A stretch of DNA of 64,000 nucleotides from positions 4,053,201 to 4,117,200 of the forward strand of contig OZ038422.1 of the NCBI GenBank assembly GCA_964036155.1. Reading direction: 5' to 3'. This document shows positions 48,001 to 60,649 of this stretch, piece by piece; within the stretch, counting starts at the first letter, position 1; each line of letters opens with the position of its first letter. The notes beneath the pieces were generated by a model. That model searched no databases and was not told the DNA's origin. It saw only the letters and a program-made list of their open reading frames with translations. The position numbers were made by a program, and so were the translations under genes. Source of the stretch: Diploscapter coronatus. Its lineage: Eukaryota > Nematoda > Chromadorea > Rhabditida > Rhabditidae.

Positions 48001-51000
48001 TTCGGAAAGATATGCACAACATTAGAGACGATCTCGGATTCTGTCCACAGCATAACATTCTCTTTACTCAGTTAGAATCGTGAAATTCAATTAGTATATC
48101 TCAAAATTATTTCCAGTTTGACAGTCGCTGAGCAGCTAAAGTTCTTTGCCGTCATCAAAGGCGTCCAAGACATCGATGTTGATCATGTATGAATCTTTTA
48201 ACGAAGTCTCAAAGTGATTTGATTTAGCAAGTCGATGAAATTTTGGAAAGCGTCGGTCTGACTGATAAAAGAGATGCTCAGGCAGGAGCCTTGTCAGGTA
48301 CAAACATTTTATTTTGATATTTCTGAAGAAAATCAAATTATAGGTGGTATGAAGCGACGTCTATCTATAGGAATAGCGATGATTGGGGGATCGAAGTTCG
48401 TGATTTTGGACGAACCTTCTGCTGGCGTTGACGTCACCGCAAGGAAGGATATTTGGACTTTACTGCAAAGGAGCAAAATTGGTTGATTGAATATTTCATA
48501 TCGTTCTTCTCTGATTCCACTAATGATTGCAGGCAGAACAATCTTGCTCTCGACTCATCACATGGATGAAGCAGACATTCTGTCGGATCGCATCGCCATT
48601 CTTTCTGAAGGAAAACTTGTTTCTCTTGGATCATCTGTTTTTCTTAAAAATCGTTTCGGACAAAATCTAAACCTCATCATCTGCAAAAATGTAAAAAAAA
48701 CGAGTCAATAATAATTATATTCCATAATTTTAGGAACGATCAGCAAATTACTCTAGAGCTATTAGAGAAGTACTTTCGCAATCCATCTTGCCTGTTCGTC
48801 TGTATGACGAAAACGATGAGGAGCTCATTCTTCAGTAATTATTATTTTATTTCAACTCTATGCCTTCTTTTTTCAGAATTCCAATCAACAGCAAATCTGA
48901 AGTCATGGAAAAATTCTTCATTTGGTTGGATAGTCGTTGCAAACAGCTGAAATTAGGCGATTACGGAATTTCGGCTCCAAAATTGCACGATGTAATCGTA
49001 TTCCGATTTTATCTTGAAACTATAAGTTTAGATTTTCATTCGTTTGGCACCACAGTACGAATCTCAAGTCAAGAATGGAGAAAATTTAGGTTGGATTTCG
49101 GGATTGAGGACCAAAGTCGAAAAAAGGTTTCATTGTTTTCTGTAATAAAATTGTTATACTGGTAAAAATTATTTAGTTCTGATGAAGAAAATGATTCTAT
49201 CCATTCAAAAAGAAAAGAACCATCTTCTACCAGAACATCAATCGAACCATCATCTAGAGAAGACTCGCCGAAATCTGGTTCGAACGGAAATTTGGATGCA
49301 CTTCCTGAACTTCGAGGCAAATATTTGTAGAGAAACTATTTTATATTCACTATTCTACAGAAATCAAATCATCATCACGTCTGACTGGTTGGCCTCTGTT
49401 CTGGTCTCACTTCTTTGCTCTTCTATCCTGCCGATTCACAATGTCGAGACGGAATATGTTCCATATCTTGAGTCAAGTGAGTATCCAATCTTCAAAAATA
49501 CAGCAAAGAAAAAATAAGTGAAATGGTCGTAAAATATGAATGAAGATGAATTTTTGTAAGCTATTCTCATTGAAGATAACAACAGCTTAAAATTGAATGA
49601 ATGGAATATGTGTGCTTGATATCAGTCGAACCTTCTCACAATTATTCAATGTATCTGAACAATAGCATAATTCTGATTTTGCCAGACTTTTTCATAATTT
49701 TATTAACGTGATTTCGTTTCAGATAATAATTCCTATCGGCACAATCTTGTGTTGTGAAATCTACATCTCTGTGATGCACTTAGCTGGTGCACCTCCTGAG
49801 GGTCTCACTGCTGCACAGAACAATCTACCTCTCGTACGATCTCTACTCGGAAACTCGACTGATATCTATGTTAGGTAAATGGACTTGGTTGGCAGCCAGA
49901 CGCAGATTTTAATTCAAAATGAGCAATTATATGGAAGGGGAGATATAATACTTTTTCTATCGAAAAATGATCCATAGGAAAGTCCCCAACAATACTTTAG
50001 AGTAATGTTTTAGCTAAAGGTAGTCCTCATCGCAGATAGCGCTTAAGCCCTGTCAGGATCTGTTGGCAACGAATATTTGAAGATGTGATGGAATGGCGAA
50101 ACGCATTTTACCACACTATTTCATCTAATTCCACTTCTTAACCCATTCCTAATTATTGCATTTAGTTTCATTTGCTATTTGACAAATACTTATTTTCCAA
50201 GTGATATTTGATTAGAAAATCAGTCCTTCCTTTTATACGCGAAATTAAAATTTCAGTTTATGGGATCGTAATCAATTGTCAATGTCGTATCGTCTAGCCG
50301 AAAACTTGATCAGGCCACCTGGGATTGGAATGCGATGCATAGATGAACAGTTACTTCGGTAAGTCTTGCAATCTCCTAAATAACGAATCTTACACATTTC
50401 TAACATGATAATATATTTTAGAAAGGTCAATCTAAATATTGACTCCGTTCAAGAGCACTTTAGAAAACGAATTCACATAAGCAGGTTCATCAAATGAAAT
50501 CGTTTCATCTGATTAATCTTCCATAATTAAGACAATTGGAAAGCTTGTCTTGTGACTATACTTCATCAGAACATTCAAAATTCGCCTTTGGAAAGAATAC
50601 TAGTAAAATTGATTACAATGAGGGAAGTGTGTATTGCGACTCGTTGCCGATATTTGGATGGAACTGCACATCGGTATCATAATTTATTTTAGAATCGTGG
50701 AAAATAAATAGACCCAAAATGACTGTACGAATGGCACAATTTTTTTCAACATGACTACATTACTTACAAAATGATGGATTGATTTCTATAAAAGAATGCC
50801 ATCATTTTACAAAAGTTGTCACGTCATATTATTGGGAAACATGTCTTTTGTACTATCATACTGATGCAGTCAAAATTTATTTGATACTACTCTTCAGAGT
50901 GATTTTCCACTGGACACAATTCCGATGTTGATGCTGAACACAACTGACCGTGTCTGGGATATGAGCTATCGAAACATATCCCAGTTGAGGATGACCACTA

Positions 51001-54000
51001 GGTGGAACAAGAAGAATGTGGTGCATGGACGAAAAGGCGATCTATTCTTGTTAGTTTGAGATAAACATCAAAATTTTATATAAAAGTTAGCCCAATGCAG
51101 GATATTTGAAAATCATTGTTCTCAAAATAGTAATCTGTCTGACCAATGTGACAATTTTTTTAAACATCGACAAACAGTTTGAATTCTATTCAAATGTTCA
51201 ATTTCAGTCTTGGTGGATTTTCTCTGGGCCATACCAGTCTTCGAGCGGAACCGATGGATTCGCTAGCTGAGAAGAAGGGATGGAGATATTTGAAGCAGTC
51301 GCTAAAGAGCTCCGCTGAAATCTTACAGATCAACTTCGATGATGAAAATAGCAACATGACAAACTCGGATGATTCGTTCACATCAGGAATCGACCTGAAT
51401 ATGCTCATTGATGCACTCCTTGAGAAAATGGAAACAAAAGAGAATATCAAGGTTTTTCAAAATCGCTTGATTGGTTTAGCAGGTGTTTTACAGATCTGGT
51501 TCAACAACAAAATTTGGCCTGCAATAGCCATTCAAAATAACGAGATCACAAATGCACTGCTTAGAACGATCTCATCAGAAGGTATTGAGACTTTACTGAG
51601 CATATCATGAATTCGTTAAAAATAATTATATTGGAGATCCATCTAAAATCGGAATTTTCACATACAACAATCCGATGAACGTCACTGTCAAAGATGCTCT
51701 TGACTCCACTGCTATGTAAGTTTTTCCCTACAAATTAACATCATTTGCCAACTTTAAAACTGCATTTACTCCTGATCAAAGTGATTTTTATGCAAAATTA
51801 TAACAGACAAAAGATCGTTACTATGAGATCGTTCGTGCTGATTTCAACGTTGTGCATGATCCCAGCTGCGTTCATCCAAATCATCATTGACGATCGGGTC
51901 TCTGAATCACTACATCTTCAAATCATCAGTGGGTTGAAGAAGAAGACATATTGGATCGCTCAGTTCACCTACGACATGGTACTTATGAAGAGTTTTCATT
52001 TATTCAATTAAAGACATTGAAAAATGCGCTAATTTGTCTTATACCTTCAAATAGGATCAAGAATAAACTCACTTGTAACGGTGAATGGCAGACAGTTTGC
52101 GATTTTTGAAAACTAATCGAAACAAATTCTATTTCAAGTTTAAAATAGAAGAGTACTGATAAAATATCTCACCCTCTTTGAATTTTAAATTTACAGAATT
52201 TTTTTTCAAATCAACTATATTATTTTAAAATTTCTATTCCAGGGCGTTTACACGATGTCGATAATGGCACTTATGTTGATCTACTTTTCATTCGACGTCA
52301 AGGACTACACATACAATGTACCGATATTCAGTGCCTATCTCACGCTATTTTTGACCTATGGAATAGCTGCAATTCTGTATGCATACGTTCTGCAGCGCTT
52401 CTTCAACATTTCCGTTCTGGCAGTCATCATAATTTATGCTGTTATGTTCTTTTTTGGAATCATCTTGACAATAACTACCATCATCCTTGAAATCTATATG
52501 AAGACGGTAAGGATATCTGCGCATAGAAAAATCTACACTTTTGCTAAATAAAACGGAAAAAAGCATGACAAGGGAACATCGGATAAGTTGGAAGTATCTC
52601 TAGCTATGAAAAGTCTTCATCTCAATTTACTATCCTGCCACAAAGAACCTGTTATTTCCTAGTTTTTGGATTATTTTTTTTTTTATAATTATTATTCAAA
52701 ATTATGATTTTAGGACGTAAGTTTATACCCAATCAACCAACTCACATCTAGAGCCTTTCAAATTTTTCCACAGTATTGCTTAGGAATGGCATTCATTAGA
52801 GGGGGATCTAATTTTCATGTTTACGATGTCGGAAAGAGCTACCTGAGTAAGTAATTTTGTTTTCATATTCATTTTACATTTCATGTTGTTCTTCAGAAGA
52901 CCTGCATCGCACTGATTTATATGACGATCTACCTCTACCTCATATCCTGGAATGGGAAATCTTAGGAATGTACCTCACTACCCAGATGGTACATATTTGC
53001 GTTGCTTTCACCTTGCTCGTACTACTCGAAGCAAATGCTGGCAGTAGACTGAAAAGGTAAGCAGAACTATGTGAACGATCATTGCTAAAACTCGAGGACA
53101 CTTTTTAATGATGAAAAAGTAGAATCCATAACATGTGTCAAGTTTGTCACCAAGAAATAATTTTGTGCTCGACTACTGCAATTAGTTTCATACCAAATTC
53201 ATACGTTTTCAGAAAGTGGGAAATGTTGACTACAAGGAAACTCCTCACTCGAGAAAGAAGATCAATCTCAGTAAATCATCATTGTGAGCAATCTTCTTTA
53301 ATCATGGATGAAGATGACGTGGATGTAATCAAAGAGCAGAAAAAGGTCAATCGATTGGAGGCAAAGATGAACGAGACTGAAATGAATCCAATTCTGATGG
53401 TCAAGGATCTCGCTAAAGTATTGCATTTTTGCTATGAGAAAACATTTTTCAAACCACTCTCAGGCTTATGACGAAAAGAAGTTAGCAGTCAGAGGGGTTT
53501 CCTTCGCAGTCGGAGAAGGAGAATGTTTCGGGTTGTTGGGGTTGAATGGAGCCGGCAAGACGACTTGCTTCGGAATGCTGGTTGGAAAAATTTCGCCTGG
53601 AACTGGATCGGTTTACATCGATGGATGCAGGTAATATGATATTTTTCATTCTTTATATAAATTTCGATTTAGTGTGGCTTCGGATAATTCACCAGCACTC
53701 AGCCAAATCGGCTATTGTCCTCAATTTGATGCCCTGAATATGAAACTGACTGCCAAAGAGAACATGATTTTCTACGCTAATATTCGAGGGTTTTTACCAG
53801 ACGAAATTGAGCCGGTAAACATTTCCGAAGATATAGGAAACATCATTGAATCTTATTTCTTCCATTTACTCGCAAAGTTAGGATCTTTTGATAATGACAG
53901 TCGATTTTTATTCTTTCAGAAAAAGTGAAACGTTTCCAAAAAAATAACCACTCATCCTCTCGAACAAGCTCAGCATTACTACTTGTATGATCAGATCTCA

Positions 54001-55043
54001 ACAGAGCAATTTTAGCTGGTCACACAACTTCTCGTTTCATTAAATCTGAATACATACGCAAACACCATCACTAGTGAGTTGTCTGGAGGAAACCGAAGGA
54101 AACTCTCCGTTGCTATTGCGTTGATCAACCAACCCAAGATTCTTCTTTTAGTGAGCATCAAGTAAACTTTTGGGAAAAAGCTGAAACATCTAGGATGAAG
54201 CGTCGGCTGGAATGGACCCAGGTTCACAGCAGTTTTTGTGGAAGGTCATTGAGCAGCTACGGAGAAATGGGAAGACTATCGTGAGAATTTTAGTCTTGAA
54301 ATGAAAAAGTGTTATTTCAAGGTGATCACTTCTCACTCAATGGAGGAATGCGAAGCGTTATGTACGAGAATTGCCATCATGGATCAGGGCAAGATCCGCT
54401 GCATCGGATCGAAACAGCATCTCAAAAACAAGTGATTCTTATTTTCTAATGAATTCTATTAACGAACGTTAATGTTCAGATTCGGCGAGGGTTACTCATT
54501 GACAGTGAAACTTCGTAACCTATCAGATGTTCAACATGCTGCTGACTACTTGAGCAACAAAATAGATGGAATCCAGTTGATTCATTGTTGCAATGTGAGA
54601 ATAATACATCATCATAATCTTTCAATAATAACAACAAAAACTTCCAGATCTTCGTTCGAATACATCGATCAAAATCTTCAATTGCCCAGATTCTTCACGT
54701 AGTCTATGAAGTGAAATCTAATTTGCAAATTTTGATCTCATAGAAAGTTCAGATGAAGCAAAAATGGGCGATAGAAGACTTTGCATTATCCCAGGCGACA
54801 CTTGAAGATGTGTTTCACACTCTGGCAGAAACTTCCAAGCAGTATGCTTTCAGTTTCCGTATTTTTTTTTCAAATTCTTCCAGGGAACTAAACGATCAAT
54901 CAACGAGTGAAGAGACTCATCATCGCAGTGATTCAGGAATTATGGTCCTCGATTTTCTGAAAATTCCAAAGATATTATTCAACAAATCCAAACATTTTTG
55001 CACCAAAGGATTCTCTAGAATATGTGAATTATTAATGGAATAG
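42064..55043 (+). CDS. ABCA-subfamily full ABC transporter (lipid exporter type)
   Basis: A full-length ABCA protein (TMD-NBD-TMD-NBD) that moves lipids or hydrophobic compounds across membranes. The start [13 protein letters not shown] leads to [20 protein letters not shown], the usual segment before TM1 (TM1 about 42650-42730). A large extracellular loop with N-x-T sites follows, then five membrane helices (about 46350-47510). NBD1: [13 protein letters not shown] (about 47850), [19 protein letters not shown] (split by an intron near 48295-48345), [12 protein letters not shown] (about 48400), [10 protein letters not shown] (about 48550). The second TMD has TM7 near 49380-49440 and a helix cluster at 51830-52990. 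NBD2: [12 protein letters not shown] (about 53535), [18 protein letters not shown] (about 54077), [14 protein letters not shown] (split near 54151-54194), [11 protein letters not shown] (about 54328). The end matches ABCA (QATLEDVF, about 54795) and then a variable tail. Nucleotide motifs look complete; DEASAGMD has Ala where DEPS is usual. Substrate unknown. Confidence 0.9.
45489..45745. repeat. SINE-like or foreign insert in ABCA intron
   Basis: The intron 45457-45785 is 329 nt, longer than many neighbouring introns. From about 45505 it contains a tRNA-like start (CCACGCGCGAGTGG then TCTAATAAGG at about 45516-45529), similar to a Leu/Ser-type A box, and a G-rich stretch unlike the AT-rich introns nearby. 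No convincing B box or target duplication was found, so the SINE reading is tentative. Confidence 0.3.
49940..50085. repeat. dispersed repeat fragment, copy B
   Basis: Lies in an intron of the ABC transporter. Its segment with ATGTTTTAGCT, GCTTAAGCCCTGTC and TCTGTTG resembles the segment ending near 3522. Diverged; seen by eye only. Confidence 0.35.
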
Positions 55044-55141
55044 GGATATTTAAGCTGATTTTTTCAATGAGCTAATCTATTCAAATTGCAATGCAATACA
55101 CGTTTTATGTGTTTACGGGTACTTTACCCAAAATAATGATG

Positions 55142-55147
55142 AATAAA
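55142..55147 (+). terminator. polyadenylation signal of ABCA gene
   Basis: AATAAA about 100 bases after the stop codon at 55043. Confidence 0.4.
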
Positions 55148-55585
55148 TTATATCTGTTTTTATTGCACTATTTCAAGCTAACTTCAATGATGCTAATTCC
55201 GAAATTCCCTCTAATATTTCGAAATCTAGTGTCAATTACTGTTCATTCGATGTCGTTCAATTCTGGGTCAAATTGAGAGTCTAGGTTAGTACACGTTTCA
55301 GAGATGTGACTGTTCTTTGTTTCTTTTGCAACGTCTTCTTCTCTTCTCCTCATCCTTTCTATCACTGATTCAATCGAACTATGGACTACAAGACAGTGCA
55401 TTGCATCAGAAGAAATGCGACAAATGATTTGATCTTGAGTTAATTGAAAAATCACGAAGTACACGTTGAATAAAATGGCTCCGGACTTTATAAAGCACGT
55501 GGCGTAAGAAAACCAGATTTAGGAGTCAAATTTACTACCTATTTAACCGAAATAAGTATTCTCACCTGATACTCAATAAATTCCC
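55148..55585. other. spacer between ABCA and UGT genes
   Basis: No gene seen. Both neighbours are on the plus strand, so this should hold the UGT promoter unless the two are in an operon, for which a 540-base gap after the ABCA stop would be long. Confidence 0.45.
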
Positions 55586-58500
55586 ATGAGACTTTTGATA
55601 CTACCTTCGCTTTTTGTCATTTCGTATTCTTTAAAAATTGTACTAATCGCTCCAGGAATTTCAAATTCTCAGGTTATTCAAATAATTTTTCTTCGATTTG
55701 ACTGATATTCGATTGCATATGAATCTGAAATTGTATTTTAGCTAACTGTCAATAAACGAATATCGGAGGCGTTAACCGATGCCGGACACGATGTCACACT
55801 AGTCATTTTGCAATTTTTCGAAGGACTTGAAGAATTCGTCAAAGTGTCGCCTAAAGTTCGAAGTAAGTATTCTGTAAGTTATTTATGTTTGAAATCGTGC
55901 AAAGTCGTCGACAATCTAAATAATGCAGAAAAGGATCACTAATACAGATTTATACTATCTTTCTAGGGGCATATCCGAAAAATAATCACGTTTCGTTTCC
56001 AAACATCTCAATTTATCGTAATTTTCAGTTCATCATGTCAATGCTTCGATCGGAATCTCGAAAGCAGAAATCGAAAAACAACAGGCTCCACTCATGTTCA
56101 ATGCAAGTTTTCTAGACTCAACATTTGTATCTAAAAACCTTGATCTAGTGAAAGTTAGTCGCTATTGGGTGTTAACATGAAGGAAGGTAAAGAAAAACAT
56201 CGTTCAAATTCTTAAAAATTTAAAGTTATCAGTGGAGCTATTATTGTAGTGCTTCACGGTTTTTTAGTTAAATATCTTTTCTTCATTTGATGACGTTTGA
56301 TCTGTCAATTTATCTGACACTTTTTCGGATTTTTAGGAAATATCTGTCTGGAATCCTCAGTATTGGAGTGCGATGAAGAGATGGTCTTCTTCATTTAGCA
56401 GGAGCTGTAGACGTATGTATTTGCATTTTTGAAATTATTATATTCGCTTTTAGAGACTCTGAAAAACAAGGAATTCATGAAGTGGCTCAAAGACGAGAAA
56501 TTCGACATCGCATTTCCTCACATGTATTCGCTTTGTGCTGTCGGACTTGTCAAAGCCGCTAATATACCGACGTGGATTTGGTTGAACAGGTTTCTAAATT
56601 GAAATTTCTAAATATCGCTTTGATTAACTGAAGACACCATCACACATTGGGTAAAGGGTCAAATTAGAGAATTGACGTTTTCGACGAAAAATTTCATATT
56701 TCATCAATTTGTAGCAATTCATTTCCTTTAGAAACAATGGCAAAAATACTTATTGTTATATTCAGCGGAGTAATTCTGGATTATATTGCTGCGATCGTCG
56801 GAGTTCCACTAACTCCTTCCTACGTTCCGCGTAAAATAATCACCGCTCTATCATGTTCAGTAACAAACAAACACACCGAGTGTGACTATGATCTAGAACG
56901 CCACACAGAACTGTCCGTAATTACGAACAAGGAATGGAACAGGAACGAAATAGTTTTAAATTTTAAAAATTAAATCGAATGGTCCTAAAATCGGTATAGT
57001 ATAAAGAGATCTTAGCCACGCCCACTAACACCTTGCAATCATAGTGCAGGGAGACGTTGTTTGTTAGTGAACAAGAGGGAGTGGTCATGTTTAATCTTCT
57101 GATGAACGTGAGTTTTCAGCGATGCACATGCAGAGCACCGACGAGATGTCGTTCTACGAGAGAGCGAAGAGTTTCATCGGGCACACGATCAATCAATTCT
57201 ATTGGCCTAGGAACATGCCAGTTACGGAAACGCAGATCTTCCGAGAAGAAGTCGATCCGAACTTTCCAAATCTGCTCGATTTGGCCAGAGAATGTCCGTT
57301 GGTGAGACAATTTAGATTCTTCGCAGCGTCACAAGCATGAAAAAGTGCGTAAAAAAGAAAGTATCACTGAGCAATTACTATATGGCAGAGTGTGTATTTT
57401 CCATACTATTTCTTTCAAATTTCATCCTCTTGTTTATCTCTAACTATAGAACTCCGCCATTTAGCAATTGTCATATCACTGCTTTTTTTTTCTAACTCTG
57501 CAAACTATTCTGAAATATTTTAAGGATGTAATGTTGCAAATTTCTAAAACTATCTTCGGTTATTATTTTAAATGAAGAATAGATAAATCTGAAATCGTTA
57601 AATTTTAGGTAATGACGGGATCGAATATTCTTTACGAGCTGCCGCGCCCGACATTGGCCAAGGTTGTGCACATTGGTGGACTTGGAATGCAGTTCAGGCA
57701 TGCGAAACCTCTAACTGGGGTGAGAAATGAGAAAAAAATCTTGTAGAAAAAGGATAAAATTTTAGGAGTTTGCTGAAATCGTCGATAAGGCAAAAGGAAT
57801 ATTTGTATTCTCATTCGGTTCTGTTGCAGGTGCTCATGAAATGCCTCAGCACATGAAGCATGCATTTCTTGATGCCTTCAGGTAAAACTCTCAAAAATCT
57901 CATTTGATCATCATGATTCAGAGAATTCCCTAATTATCACATCATCATGAGATACGAAGCGGACGACTTGGATGGTAATTGTATCTTTTGACGGATTAAG
58001 ATGGGCAATTGCAGAAATTAAACCGACAAATCTTCACCTCTACAAATGGATGCCTCAGCAAGATTTACTAGCTCACAATAAGACTGTTGCAATCATAACA
58101 CATGGAGGGTACAACACGATTCAGGTAGGCCACTTGAAGGTTCACGAAACTGAGAAAATAGAAGGCTGAGTTTGATGTGATATCGCGATAAGTCTATTCC
58201 CACACTACTTTTGCGAAATAATCGATCTCTAATTAAAGGCTTCGTGATTTCGTCAATGTTATTTTCGAGATTTCAGAATAAATACTTTTAAGGGAAGAAG
58301 ATATTTCAGGAGTCACTGGCAGTTGGCGTGCCGATGATCACGATGCCCTTATTCGCAGACCAATGCAAGAACTCGATGATGGCAAAGAAGCGAGGCCTTG
58401 CGGTCTATCTGAACAAGGGAAGCATCAACAAGGAAGCAGTTGTAGAGGCTATGAGAGAAGTCATCGACAACCCCGAGTAATAACGAAGAAAATACAAAAG

Positions 58501-58891
58501 AATTGCCTGCGACACTTTTTTCCTAATTTTCATAAGATTCTTCTTTTGAATAATTTTTTGCAGGTATCTACAAAACGTGAAACGAATGAGTGCTATGGTC
58601 AAAAATGCGCCATTGTCTCCCGAGCAGTCGCTAGTTCGATGGACTGAATTCGTGGCAGCGTTCAAGACTCTTGACAATCTGGTTGGTCAAATTGATTTTA
58701 CTAGACAAATGCAGGCCATTCAGATTCCTGCTGGTCAGAAGCTTAACTTCATCCAGTATCATTCGCTTGATGTGATAGGATTCTTTTTCGGGATTCTTGT
58801 TGCTATTATTTACACTTTCTACAGGATCTCAAAAGTATTCCTTTGTTGCATCCTTAGGAGATTTATTTCAGAAAAGGCCAAAAATGAGTAG
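55586..58891 (+). CDS. UDP-glucuronosyl/glucosyltransferase (UGT)
   Basis: ER-membrane enzyme that conjugates sugars from UDP-sugar to small lipophilic compounds. The ATG at 55586 starts a signal peptide (MRLLILPSLFVISYSLK), then IVLIAPGISNSQ spliced to LTVNKRISEAL and AGHDVTLV. Acceptor-domain exons include WSAMKRWSSSFSRSCR, FMKWLKDEKFDIAFPHMYS and VPLTPSYVP. The donor-binding signature is in good order: IFVFSFGSVAG (about 57800), LYKWMPQQDLLAHNKT (about 58040), ITHGGYNTIQ spliced to ESLAVGVPMITMPLFADQ (about 58095-58365). The C terminus has one transmembrane helix (FFFGILVAIIYTFY, about 58780) and a short cytosolic tail ending KAKNE, which fits a KxKxx ER-retrieval pattern. Where UGTs carry the catalytic His (SH near the N terminus), this gene has NSQ across the first splice, so its activity is open to question. 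Substrate unknown. Confidence 0.88.
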
Positions 58892-58958
58892 GATTTATTT
58901 ACTTAATATGCGCAGATTATTTTAATTGCACTGGAAATTATGCTTCTTTGATCTTCCA

Positions 58959-58964
58959 ATAAAT
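58959..58964 (+). terminator. polyadenylation signal of UGT gene
   Basis: AATAAA about 70 bases after the UGT stop codon. Confidence 0.5.
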
Positions 58965-59150
58965 TTTCCTAATACCAATTCAAGTAATGAATAGAATAAA
59001 TCTGCTAATTGTCAAACTATAAATACTTTACTTTGATTTTTTTACCTCTCACCAAGCATGATTCACCATTCCTTATCCACTATTATTTTCAATATAAAAT
59101 AATCGCCTCTGCAAAATAAATCCCTTTATAAAGGGAAGAGTAATTATGCC

Positions 59151-59385
59151 GGCTGCGAGCACTTTTTTCCCACGAGTGAGCACTTTGTTACCAAGAGTGA
59201 GCACTTTGTTCCCAAAGATTTGCAGTGAGTACATTGTTACCAAGAGTGAGCACTTTGTTACCACAAGTGAGCACTTTGTTCCCAAAGAGTAGAATAAAGT
59301 GAGCACTTTGTTACCAAGAGTGAGCACTTTGTTACCAAGAGTGAGCACTTTGTTACCACAAGTGAGCACTTTGTTACCAAAAGCA
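59151..59385. repeat. 21-bp tandem array, left arm
   Basis: Repeated GTGAGCACTTTGTTACCAAG units, with variants reading TTCCCAAAG or TACCACAAG. Because the period is a multiple of three, the minus strand reads an unbroken seven-residue repeat (LTLGNKV). Confidence 0.85.
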
Positions 59386-59531
59386 TTTTGATTAACAAAA
59401 AGGCTAGTAAATTATGCCGAATCATTGTTTAACACTATACAGCATCGATATTACCGATATTTCAACCTTCTATTAGGTTATTTGAGCGAGTAGACGATGG
59501 TATTCATTTATCAGCCATTCTATGGAAATCG

Positions 59532-59918
59532 CTAGAATGGCTTGGCACAGCCCGATATAGATTTTCCTGAAAATGGGTCCGAACAATGTAATCGAGGGTG
59601 GGGAATTCGAAAATCGAGGTCCCGGAGCTCGGATGCGCGTCGTTTACGCTGTAACGAAGGTTGTACTCGAAAATTCAAAAATCGTCCAGAAGCATCTAGG
59701 TAAGTCAAATTTGGTATCAAACGCTTTGTCTCGATGAGATAAACAACTTTCGTTCCAGAACTTATCTTAGAATGTGTACACATAAGAAGATATGAATTTT
59801 TGAAAATTACTATCCAAACAGCACTTCGCAATAATTGGCCATCGCGCTTCAAAATTCTTATTGTATTCTTTGATAATGTCGAAATAAATACCTGTCGAAT
59901 AAACAAACAACCATCCAT
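59532..59918 (-). CDS. foldback core open frame, left copy, unknown function
   Basis: 128-codon frame starting MDGCLFIRQVFIS, basic and Arg/Lys/Leu-rich (RDGQLLRSAVW, SLQRKRRASELRD). I do not recognise it and see no domain. The matching frame lies in the other arm on the opposite strand. The frame is kept in both copies, but arms of a palindrome are homogenised by conversion, so this is not proof of coding function. Confidence 0.3.
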   Translation of the reverse strand: MDGCLFIRQVFISTLSKNTIRILKRDGQLLRSAVWIVIFKNSYLLMCTHSKISSGTKVVYLIETKRLIPNLTYLDASGRFLNFRVQPSLQRKRRASELRDLDFRIPHPRLHCSDPFSGKSISGCAKPF

Positions 59919-60109
59919 TTGGTCAAGAAATCATCGAGTTTTAGATTTGCGAACTTTTTCGCTACAAAACGTTATGCTGACTTTAGCCATTATACTTCAA
60001 AATAGTTTGTACCCGATATGATAATGAAACCCCATCTAACAATTGAACGAAGACCCTATATAACTGGTTAAATTTTACCCAATTTACTTTTTGAGTAACT
60101 TCCTTATTT

Positions 60110-60457
60110 TTGGACCAAATGGATGGTTGTTTGTTTATTCGACAGGTATTTATTTCGACATTATCAAAGAATACAATAAGAATTTTGAAGCGCGATGGCC
60201 AATTATTGCGAAGTGCTGTTTGGACAGTAATTTTCAAAAATTCATATCTTCCTATGTGTACACATTCTAAGATAAGTTCTGGAACGAAAGTTGTTTATCT
60301 CATCGAGACAAAGCGTTTGATACCAAATTTGACTTACCTAGATGCTTCTGGACGATTTTTGAATTTTCGAGTACAACCTTCGTTACAGCGTAAACGACGC
60401 GCATCCGAGCTCCGGGACCTCGATTTTCGAATTCCCCACCCTCGATTACATTACTAG
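60110..60457 (+). CDS. foldback core open frame, right copy, unknown function
   Basis: 115-codon frame, starting MDQMDGCLFIRQ, nearly identical to the left-arm frame except that it ends earlier (RLHY). Unknown function; see the left copy. An in-frame M three codons later matches the start of the left copy. Confidence 0.3.
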   Translation: MDQMDGCLFIRQVFISTLSKNTIRILKRDGQLLRSAVWTVIFKNSYLPMCTHSKISSGTKVVYLIETKRLIPNLTYLDASGRFLNFRVQPSLQRKRRASELRDLDFRIPHPRLHY

Positions 60458-60649
60458 GGATCATTTTCAGGAAAATAATTTTGGAGCTGTGTCAAGCAAT
60501 TCTATCGATTTTCATAGAATGGCTAATAGTGGACGCCGTTGTCTACTCATCCGAATATCGTGATAAAAGTTCTAAATATTGATAACATCGATGCTGTATA
60601 GTGTTAAACAATGATTTGACATAATTTACTAGCCTTTTTGTCGATCAAA

